The notes under the pieces were generated by a model. The model saw nothing but the letters and a program-made list of their open reading frames with translations, did no database searches and was not told where the DNA came from. The position numbers and the translations under genes are program-made. From assembly GCF_021390475.1 (NCBI RefSeq), contig NZ_JAJUWS010000036.1:1-64000 (forward strand): a stretch of 64,000 nucleotides of DNA, read 5' to 3'. How positions within the stretch are numbered: the first letter of the stretch is position 1; each line of letters begins with the position of its first letter. Of the stretch, positions 51,439 through 60,700 are shown piece by piece. This DNA is from Streptomyces sp. ST2-7A (GTDB lineage: Bacteria; Actinomycetota; Actinomycetes; Streptomycetales; Streptomycetaceae).

Positions 51439-52044
51439 TCACAGCCAGCCGGAATCCCGGGCGATCCGTACCGCGTCCATCCGGTTCCGAGCGCTGAGCT
51501 TGGTGACCACCGTGGTCAGATAGTTCCGCACGGTGCCCGGGGACAGGAACAGCGCTCGCGCGATCTCCTGCGCCTCCTCCCCCTGGGCCGCCAGCCGCAG
51601 CACCTCGGTCTCCCGCGAGCTGAGCGGGCTGTCCCCGACCTGGAGCGCCGCGAGGGCCAGCCCCGGATCCACCACCTTGCCCCCCGCGGCCACCTCCCGG
51701 ATCGCCGCGGCCAACCGGTCCGGATCGGTGTCCTTGATCAGAAAGCCGGACACCCCGGCGTTCAGCGCACGCCGCAGATTTCCCGGTCGACCAAGCGTGG
51801 TGAGAATGACCGTCCGGCACTCCGGCAGCTCCTCGTACAGCTGACGCGCGGCCGTGATGCCATCGATACCCGGCATGTCGATGTCGAGCACCGCCACGTC
51901 GGGGCGGTGCTCGAGGGCCAACGGAAGGACCTGGTCCCCGTTGTCCGTCTCGGCCACCACCTCGATCCCCGTCTCCAGTTCGAAGAGCGACACGAGGGCT
52001 CTTCGCAGCATCAGCATGTCCTCGGCCAACAGGATTCTGACCAC
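51439..52044 (-). CDS. NarL/LuxR-family response regulator
   Basis: A 201-aa regulator. Receiver domain begins VRILLAEDMLMLRRALVSLF; the phosphorylated Asp is in VLDIDMPGIDG, with TTLGR and LIKDT completing the acidic pocket. The LuxR-type helix-turn-helix starts PLSSRETEVLRLAAQG and ends VRNYLTTVVTKLSARNRMDA. It is the likely partner of the kinase gene that converges on it. Kinase and regulator on opposite strands is unusual for this family, whose members are normally co-transcribed. Confidence 0.92.
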   Translation of the reverse strand: MVRILLAEDMLMLRRALVSLFELETGIEVVAETDNGDQVLPLALEHRPDVAVLDIDMPGIDGITAARQLYEELPECRTVILTTLGRPGNLRRALNAGVSGFLIKDTDPDRLAAAIREVAAGGKVVDPGLALAALQVGDSPLSSRETEVLRLAAQGEEAQEIARALFLSPGTVRNYLTTVVTKLSARNRMDAVRIARDSGWL

Positions 52045-52179
52045 GGTGCCCCCGACATCCTCGCGGCGCTCAAAGGTTTCCTGCGCTGATTATGACCGCT
52101 GCCGTGGTGAGTTGAAAGACGAAGTCCAGCTCACCCGAAAGGACTTGAGCGGGCGGGCAGCCCCGCAGGGAAGCGACGA

Positions 52180-52222
52180 GAAGGACGGCCCCGTCCCGGC
52201 CGGCGGGATGGGGCCGCCCTTC
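52180..52222 (-). terminator. strong terminator between the response regulator and prenyltransferase genes
   Basis: Arms GAAGGACGGCCCCGTCCC (52180-52197) and 52205-52222 pair at 16 of 18 positions, with a 7-nt loop. It lies 331 bp past the prenyltransferase stop and upstream of the response-regulator promoter, so it probably isolates the two minus-strand transcripts. Confidence 0.78.
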
Positions 52223-52552
52223 GGTGTTCCGCCGGGATGTTCCCCCGACGGGGGCGGCGCCTCCGTGGCTCCCGGGGCCCACGGTGCGGGCCGTCGCCGA
52301 TGGCCCGATGACAGACGTCACCGAACCGGTCGTACCGGGAGCCGACTTGTTCGGGGGTGCTCGAGCGGCCCGTTGGGCGATGGGACCGGGGATCTCCCGC
52401 GACACATGTCCCCGGCGGGGAAACGGCGCGGTGGCACAGCGCCGGAGACCGTGCCCGGGGAGACCTGCGGGACGGCGTACGACGGTGCGGGAACCTCTCG
52501 GTCACGGCCCCGGGGGCCGACCGGGGGTGTGGCGCCCCGGTGGTCACCGCCG
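52223..52552. other. intergenic stretch without a recognisable gene
   Basis: GC-rich spacer downstream of the prenyltransferase gene. Frames on both strands are Arg/Pro/Gly-rich and lack ribosome-binding sites; nothing beyond the flanking terminator is seen. Confidence 0.6.
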
Positions 52553-53689
52553 TCAGGCCGGGCGGTATGTGCCCGGGGCGAGGTAAACGGCGAAGCGCGG
52601 AGTCGGCCCACCCCGGTAGGAGAGGAAGTTCTGGGTCGACGACTCCGCCGGTGGACCGTCCGCCAGAGCGTGGAGAGCGGCCGTGTAGGGCGCCGGGTCC
52701 ACGTTCTCCTCACGCATGAAGGCCGCTACGCGATCGTGCGCGGTCGCGTCATCGCCGTGACCGGGGATGAGCGGCACATAGAGCGTGGCGCCCGGCACGT
52801 CCCGGGTGGAGCTGAAGCCCCAGCAGGTGACGGGGGGCTTCAGCCATCCGGACTCGCGGCATCCGGTGACACGTTCGAGAGCACGGGCGAAGGAGCCGGG
52901 TACGTGATCGCGGGCGATGGCCGATTGGGCATCCACCTCATCGGCGGTCACCCCCGTGTGCGCGAGGTAGACCTTGCAGCGGGCCTCCCGGGCGTCGGAC
53001 AGGTCCAGGGCCAGTCCGACGGGTTCGTGCGCGATACCGTGGACGCCACCCAGGTGATCGGCGAGGAGGCGCCAGGGGCGTTCCAGGCCCAGCCGGATCA
53101 TGGCCTCCTCCGTACGAGCGGCAGCGTGCTCACGGCCGGCGATGGCGGGGTTGAGATAGATCTTGTGGAGCGGGTCTCCGCCCTGCCGCCAGGCCACCCC
53201 GTGGAAGAACGAGAAGTATCCGCGCGGGTCCCCGTCCGTGAAGAGGTCCTCGACGGCGAGATAGCGCTCGATCGGGACTCCCGGACGGTCGGCCAGGCCG
53301 CGGGTGAAAGCCCTGCCGTCTTCCTGACGGGCGAGCGGCGTCCCCGGATGACTCGGGTTTTCGAACGAAAGGCGCAGTTCGCTCCTGCCGTCGACCCAGG
53401 CGAACGACACCTCGAAAGGCATGCCGTCGATGGCGACCCAGCACGCGCGTTCGGGCGGATTCCCTGCGGGGAGTTCACCCCAGGCCCCGAACAATTCGCG
53501 GACCAGGGCGAGCCGCGCCCGCCGTTCACTTTCGCTCGCGCCGAGCACCTCGCTCCCGCGCCGGATCTTGTCACAGGCGATGTCGGCGTAGCTGTCGGTC
53601 GGTTGGTACCTCCGGGACTCGAAGCGCACGGACCGTCCCACCATCTCGGCGGCGACTCCCGTGTCCGGCGTGAGAGCGGCGGCTTCCAT
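52553..53689 (-). CDS. tleC: DMATS-type indole prenyltransferase (TleC/MpnD-like)
   Basis: A 378-aa ABBA-fold prenyltransferase. Diagnostic features are PFEVSFAWVDGRSELRLSFE, the diphosphate-binding HKIYLNP and KVYLAHTG, LYVPLIPG and the closing PRFAVYLAPGTYRP. There is no DDxxD motif, as expected. In teleocidin biosynthesis TleC reverse-prenylates C7 of indolactam V using geranyl diphosphate; MpnD uses dimethylallyl diphosphate. Which donor applies here cannot be told from sequence. ATG at 53689 follows AGGGAG; the longer frame to 53794 adds unrelated residues. It diverges from the NRPS gene across a 1-kb spacer. Confidence 0.9.
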   Translation of the reverse strand: MEAAALTPDTGVAAEMVGRSVRFESRRYQPTDSYADIACDKIRRGSEVLGASESERRARLALVRELFGAWGELPAGNPPERACWVAIDGMPFEVSFAWVDGRSELRLSFENPSHPGTPLARQEDGRAFTRGLADRPGVPIERYLAVEDLFTDGDPRGYFSFFHGVAWRQGGDPLHKIYLNPAIAGREHAAARTEEAMIRLGLERPWRLLADHLGGVHGIAHEPVGLALDLSDAREARCKVYLAHTGVTADEVDAQSAIARDHVPGSFARALERVTGCRESGWLKPPVTCWGFSSTRDVPGATLYVPLIPGHGDDATAHDRVAAFMREENVDPAPYTAALHALADGPPAESSTQNFLSYRGGPTPRFAVYLAPGTYRPA

Positions 53690-54241
53690 TGACTCTCCCT
53701 GCACAAGTGAGCGCAAGCAAGCGGGCGTACACGATCGGATCGTCCAGCCCGATGACCGCCCGCACACGGTGTCCAGCGGGATCAACCGTACCATGAGGCA
53801 TGAAGTGCATATATTTCAGGCAGGATTCGGCATAATCGGATACCTCCCCGCACGGCATGGGCGACGCGGACGACGAGCGACCGCACCGTGTCATCGACTT
53901 CACACACAAGGCCATACCCGTGTTTGTCCATGGTCGTACCGGTCTGCGCTAGTTCGGAGCGAGAACGACCCGGAGGCCTCCCCCGGGAAGTTGGCGTGGG
54001 GCGTTCCATCACCCGGCCGCGACGCGTCGGTCGGAGCCGCGCACGCTCACGCATCTCCCCCGGCGAGCGGGAACGCCCACGACAGCGGGCCGTTGAAGCG
54101 GGACCGCGCCGCAATACGGTGTGCGCCGCCACCCCCGGGCGCATTCGGCGATCCGACTCCCCGCCCGTAAGGCTCTCCGACCCCTTCGACCGCGACCCCG
54201 CGCCTGTCGGCGGCCATGGCCCGGGTCTCCCCATCGGCGGA
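53690..54241. other. divergent spacer between prenyltransferase and NRPS genes, left part
   Basis: About 550 bp with no convincing gene. Long minus-strand frames are Arg-rich and lack ribosome-binding sites. An AT-rich patch around 53800-53835 (ATATATTTCAGG...CATAATCGG) is the best candidate for the prenyltransferase promoter. Confidence 0.5.
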
Positions 54242-54433
54242 TCACCGGTACATATCCCCATGGCATCGCGGAAACGGAGGAGGCGTCTCCGCCTGTGCCG
54301 TGTCGCCGAAGCAGGCGCGATCTCCCCAGCCGACGCGGAGTACGGCGGAACTTTGTTCGACATTTACCACTAACCACTCATAGGCATTCATTTCAGCCAA
54401 TCTCCGACCCGCCCAGTTGGCGGATGACCTCAC
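54242..54433 (-). CDS. possible small protein in the tle divergent spacer
   Basis: A 63-codon frame with a perfect AGGAGG site (54440-54445) 6 nt before its GTG. The middle, MNAYEWLVVNVEQSSAVLRV, is less GC-rich than its surroundings and includes a TTA codon at EWLVV, which would make translation dependent on the bldA tRNA. No family is recognised, and the C-terminal half is Pro-rich. It may be a genuine small gene, a remnant of an older gene, or chance. Confidence 0.3.
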   Translation of the reverse strand: MRSSANWAGRRLAEMNAYEWLVVNVEQSSAVLRVGWGDRACFGDTAQAETPPPFPRCHGDMYR

Positions 54434-54722
54434 GAACCACCTCCTGTTTTTCGGTGACGCGGCCAGGGTTCGCGTCCCCGCGGAACCGCCCCGCGAGCGA
54501 CCGCGCCGGTGGGTCGACCACAGGCCCCCACGCGACCGATCGGCCACGAGAACGGCCGAATCGACCACTGTCCCGTTTCCGCGCCGAAACGCGCTGCGAC
54601 ATGATCGCTACGCATCGTTCGCCCACGCATTCACCGGACGCCTGAGTGCGCCCTTCCGCGGTGCGGTCGAGCGGCAGGCCGGCAGCGCCGTCCCCCGGGA
54701 GTCCGCACAGAGGAGTTGACGC

Positions 54723-57700
54723 GTGTCCCCCCAGTACCACTCCCTCCCGGGCCGGCCCCCGGCCGACGCTCCGCGCCCCGACATCCCCCTCGCACGTTCC
54801 GGCCCGTCCGACACCGCCACGACGCCCGCGACGCTCCCGGAAGCCTTCGTGCGACAGGCTCGGCTGACTCCCGACGCGACCGCGCTGATCCGTGGCGCCG
54901 AGGAGGACACGGCCATGACGTACCGGGAGCTCGACGCCCGTTCCGAACACCTGGCCCGGCGTCTCGCCGCGGAGGGGGCGAGCCCGGGTTCCACCGTGGC
55001 GGTCCTGATGGAACGCTCGACCCATCTCGTGGTGTCTCTGCTCGCCATCGTCAGGTCCGGTGCCTGCTATGTGCCGTTGGATACGCGGTCACCCGCATCG
55101 CGACTGCGATGGATGGTCGAGCAGACCCGACCCCGGTTGATCCTGACGGACCGGCCACGTCCCCGGGATGAGTTCGGCACCGGCCCACGGGTCCTGTCGG
55201 TGCGCTCCGGCGCCCCGGACGGGGACCAGGGCCCGGCCACCCCCGGTATCCCCGCCGAACCGCGGCAGCTCGCCTACGTGATGTTCACCTCCGGCTCCAC
55301 CGGTACGTCCAAGGGCGTGGCGGTGACCCACGAGAACGTCGTGGGTCTTGCCCGGGACCGTATCTGGCGCGGTGGTGCCCACGAGCGGGTCCTGCTGCAC
55401 TCGCCACACGCTTTCGACGCGTCCACCTACGAGTTGTGGGTGCCGCTGCTGTGTGGCGGGACGGTCGTGATCGCGCCCCCGGGCGAACCGGACGCCCGGG
55501 GCATCGCCTCGGCGGTCTCGGAGGCGGGGATCACCGGATTGTGGGTGACCGCCGGGCTGTTCTCCGTCCTCGCGGAGGAGGATCCGCGGTGCTTCCGCGG
55601 CGCGCGCGAGGTGTGGACCGGCGGGGACGCGGTCTCCCCCGCGGCCGTCCGGCGAGTCCTGCGGGCCTGTCCCGGCACGGCGGTTGTCAACGGTTACGGG
55701 CCGACGGAGACGACGACGTTCGCCACCTGTCACCGGGTCACCGACCCCGGTGCCCCGGGCACCGTCGTTCCCATCGGCGCCCCCATGTCGGGCATGCGCG
55801 TCGAGGTCCTCGACCGGCGGTTGCGCCCGGTTCCCCCGGGTGCGGTCGGGGAACTGTACATCGGCGGCTCGGGCCTGGCCCGCGGCTACTGGAATCGCCC
55901 GGCCCTGACCGCCGAACGGTTTGTCGCCGACCCGCTGGGAGAGCCCGGCGCCCGGCTCTTCCGAACCGGTGACCTGGTGCGCGGCGGGCCGGACGGACTC
56001 CTGGAGTTCGTGGGCCGCAGCGATGACCAGGTGAAGATCCGTGGTTTCCGCGTCGAGCCCGGCGAGGTGGAGGCCGTCCTCTCGGAGCACCCGGGTGTCG
56101 CCCGGGCCGCGGTCGTGACCCGCGAGGATCGGACCGGACACAAACGACTCATCGGCTACGTCGTCCCCACCGACGGGGCCGGGCCCGCGCAGGGCGGCAC
56201 GGACGCGGTGAGCGAGTGGCGGGGAATCTACAACTCGCTCTACGGCGAGACCACCCGGATGCCCTTCGGCGAGGACTTCTCCGGCTGGCACAGCAGCTAC
56301 GACGGCCGACCCATCCCGCCGGAGCAGATGCGGGAGTGGCGCGACACGACCGTGGAACGAATCCGTGAACTGAACCCACGTCGCGTCCTGGAGATAGGAG
56401 TGGGCACCGGGCTGCTGATGTCCCGGCTGGCTCCTCGGTGCGACGCCTACTGGGGAACGGACCTGTCGGATCGGGCCATCGAGGCGCTGACCGGACCGGT
56501 GCGCCGGGACGCCTCGCTCGCGGGCCGGGTCGAACTGAGCGTCCGCGCGGCCGACGACATCAGCGGCCTGCCCGTCGGATTCTTCGACACCGTCGTCATC
56601 AACTCCGTCACCCAGTACTTCCCGGACGCGCACTACCTCACGGACGTCCTGACCAAGGCGGTCGAGCTGCTCGTCCCCGGCGGGTCGGTCTTCGTCGGAG
56701 ACGTACGCAACCTGCGCCTCCTTCGCGCCTTCCACACCGATGTCCGGCTGCGCCGCCCCGGGTTGCCGTCGAGCCCCGCCGCCCTGCGCGCGGCCGTCGA
56801 GCACGGCATGGTCCGGGAGAAGGAGCTACTGGTGGACCCGGCGTTCTTCACCGACCCGGCGGGCACCGTCCCGGGCGTCGGCGGCAGCGAGGTGCGGGTG
56901 AAGCGGGGGCGGTACGTCAACGAACTGACCCGCTACCGCTACGACGCCGTGCTGCGCAAGGCCGTGAGCCGAGCCGAACCCGTTCTCCCCGTGGAAGAGC
57001 TGCGGTGGGGCCGGGACATCTCGGACCCGAAATCGCTGGCCGACCACCTCGACGCCGGATGCCCCGTCGACATCCGGGTGACCGGGGTGCCCGACGACCG
57101 GATCGCACCCGTCGCCGCGGCACTGCGGGCGTTGGAGGGTGCGGGCGACACGGGCCGGATCCGCTCGTTGGGCGCGCGGGACGACGCCGAGACCCTCTTG
57201 ATCGAGCAAGTGCACGAGATTGCCGCACGGTATGGTCTTCGGGCCTCCGTCACCTGGTCCCCCAGCGTTGATGACGCCCTGGACATCGTGGTGACCCGGC
57301 GCCCGCCGGGCACACCCGGTGGTGGAGCCCCGGCACCGGCCGGCACGACGCCGACCTCCCTCGTCAACGCTCCCGCCACCGCGCGGGACACCGGCGCCCT
57401 GGTCTCCTCGGTCCGCGACTTCCTGACGAGGCGGCTACCCGAGTACCTGGTGCCGGCCGCCACGGTGGTACTCGAGACCATGCCACTGACGCCACACGGC
57501 AAGGTGGACCGCCGACGGCTGCCGGAGCCCGACATCGGCTCCGTCGAAGACGGACGGCCGCCGCGCACCCCCCTCGAAGAGCTGCTGTGCGGGCTGTTCG
57601 CCGATATCCTGGGCGTCTCGAAAGTTACCATCGACGACAGCTTCTTCGCCCTCGGCGGCCACTCCCTTTCCGCCACCCGCCTCAGCTCCCGGCTGCGGTC

Positions 57701-60700
57701 GGTGCTCGGTCTGGAGCTGCCGGTGCGCAGCGTCTTCGAAGCACCGACCGTCGCCGGTCTGGCCGAGGCCGTGCGGCGGACGTCGGCCGGGGATCGTCCC
57801 CCGCTCCGGCCCATGGAGCGTCCCGATGAGGTACCGCTGTCCTTCGCGCAGCGCCGCCTGTGGTTCCTCGACCGGCTCCAGGGTCCGGCCGCGACGTACA
57901 ACGTCCCGCTCGTCCTGGAACTGGAGGGGGAGTTGGACCGGGCGGCGCTCGAAACCGCGCTGGCCGATGTCGTCGAGCGCCACGAGAGCCTGCGGACGGT
58001 CTTTACCGAAAAGGCTGGTGTGCCCGGGCAGTTGGTTCTCGACGGCACGGCCGCACGGCCGCCGCTCGATGTCGATACGGTGGCGCCCGCGGAACTCGAC
58101 GCGGCGGTGGCCGCGACGGTGCGCCGCCCGTTCGACCTGGCGGGCCACCTTCCGGTCAGGGCCCACCTGTTCGGCACGGCCCCGGACCGCCACGTCCTGG
58201 CACTGACCATCCATCACATCGCCTGCGACGGATGGTCCCTCGCACCGCTGTGGCGGGACCTCGCCACAGCCTACGCGGCGCGCCGCCGCGGTGAGGCCCC
58301 CGCCGTGGAGCCGCTGCCGGTCCAGTACACGGACTACGCCCTGTGGCAGCGGCAACTCCTGGGCGGGGAAGACGACCCCGACAGTCCGGCCGCCCGCCAG
58401 ATCGCCTACTGGACCCGCGTTCTGAAAGGGCTGCCCGAACGCGTCGAACTCCCCCTCGACCGGCCCCGGCCGCGGTCCGCGTCCCACCGCGGCGACACCC
58501 TGCACTTCGCGGTGGACGCCGACCTGCACCGGCGGATCGTGGACCTGGCGGAGCGGTGCGGGGCGAGTCCGTTCATGGTGGTGCACGCCACGCTCGCCAC
58601 CTTGCTGAGCAAGCTGGGCGCGGGCCACGACATCGCGATCGGCACCCCGGTGGCAGGCCGCACGGACCAAGCCCTGGAGGGCCTGGTGGGGTTCTTCGTC
58701 AACACCCTGGTGCTGCGCACCGACACCTCGGGGAACCCCGCCTTCCGGGATCTGCTCGCCCGGGTGCGGGAGACCGATCTGGCCGCGTACGCCCATCAGG
58801 ACCTGCCGTTCGAGCGGCTTGTGGACGCCCTCGCCCCGGCGCGCGGGACACCCCACCACCCCCTGTTCCAGGTGATGCTGGCCCTGCAGAACGCTCCGCG
58901 GAGCGCACCGGAGCTGCCGGGCCTGATCGTCGGGGAGCGTGCGGTGAGCACCGGTGCCTGCAGGTTCGACCTCTCACTGAGCCTGCGGGAGCGCCAGGGC
59001 GCCGACCGGCGCCCGCAGGGGATGGACGGTGTGGTGGAGTACAGCACCGACCTGTTCGACCGGGACGGCGTCGAGCGTCTCGTCCACCGGTTCCTTCGCT
59101 TCCTCGACACGCTCACCGCCGACCCCGGACAGCGGATCGACACGCTTGATGTGGTCCTCCCCGGCGAGCGAAAAACACTGCTGAAGCAGAGTCGCGACAC
59201 GTCGCGGGATGTACCGCGCCTTCCCCTGCCCGATCTGTTCGAGGCACAGGTCAAACGAACGCCCGGGGCAACGGCGCTGATCTTCGACAACGGCGTGGGG
59301 CCGGCGCGGAAAATGACCTACCACCAGCTCAACGCACGGGCGAACCGGCTCGCCGGGTACCTCATCGGTTACGGTATCGGCCCCGAACAGTACGTGGCCA
59401 TCGCACTGCCCCGCACGGTCGACTCGGTCATCGCCACCCTCGCCGTGCTGAAGGCGGGAGGCGCGTATCTGCCGCTGGACGCCGACTACCCCGCCGCCCG
59501 ACTCCGGTTCATGCTCGAGGATGTCCGTCCGGCGCTGCTCCTCACCGACTCCGGCACGTCGCTTTCCCTTCCGGACCTTCCCGGCGCCCCCGAAGTGCGC
59601 CGAGTCGTCCTGGACCGGGCCGAGACCCGGCACGCCGTCGGCCTGTGTCGGGAGACGGATGTCACCGACGGCGAGCGGGGGCGGCCGTTGACGGACACGA
59701 GTCCGGCGTACGTCATCCACACCTCCGGATCCACCGGCCGGCCCAAGGGCGTGGTGGTGACCCATTCCGGCTTCTCCGGTGTCGTCGAGGCGCAGCTGCG
59801 GCGGTTCGGGGTGACCGCGTCGAGCCGAATCCTTCAGTTCGCATCCCACAGCTTCGACGGGGCCGTGTGGGAACTGTGCGGGGGGTTGCTGACCGGAGCC
59901 ACGCTGGTGATGGCACCGGCGGAACTCACCGCGCCCGGGCCCGGCCTGGCCGCCCTGGTCGAGCGACTCGGCGTCACCCATGCGACCCTGCCACCGGCCG
60001 CGCTGACCGTGATGGAGCCCGCTCGGCTGACTTCCGTGTCCTCGCTGATCGTCTCGGGTGAGGCGGTGTCGGGGAAGACGGTTCGGCGCTGGTCGGTCGG
60101 GCGCCGCCTCATCAACGGCTACGGCCCGACCGAGACCACCGTGTGCGCCACGCTCAGCTCCCCGCTCTCCGGCGGCGGCACGCCTCCGATCGGCACACCC
60201 ACCGTGGGCGCGAGCACCTACGTCCTCGACCGCGGCCTGTGTCTCGTGCCGCCCGGGATGCCCGGAGAGTTGTACGTCTCCGGGGCCGGACTCGCCCGCG
60301 GCTACCTGCATCGGCCGGGGCTCACGGCCGACCGCTTCGTGGCCGACCCGTTCGGCGCCCCCGGCTCCCGGATGTATCGCACGGGCGACATCGTTCGCTG
60401 GAACAGTGACGGGGAACTGGAGTACATCGGCCGCGCCGACGGGCAGGTCAAGATCCGGGGGTTCCGGATCGAGCCGGGCGAGGTGGAGGCCGCCCTGAGC
60501 ACCCATCCGGACGTCGCGCAAGCCGTGGTCGTCCCCCGCAAGGACAGCCGCGGCGCCACCTGCCTCGCCGGATACGTCGTGCCCGCCCGCCACTCGGCGG
60601 ACCCGAGCGGCCTCGGGCTGCGCTCCCATCTGGCCGGTCTGCTGCCCGACCACATGGTTCCGGCCTCGGTGACGGTCCTCGACGCACTGCCGATCACGGC

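Noticed and set aside
45839..53689. Idea that the DMATS enzyme prenylates the Trp of the RiPP core
   Set aside because: The NRPS, MbtH and P450 neighbours fully explain it as the indolactam prenyltransferase, and a terminator separates it from the peptide genes.
53782..54363. Minus-strand 193-codon frame in the tle spacer
   Set aside because: Arg/Pro-rich throughout, no ribosome-binding site and no recognisable domain; overlaps the better-supported 63-codon frame.
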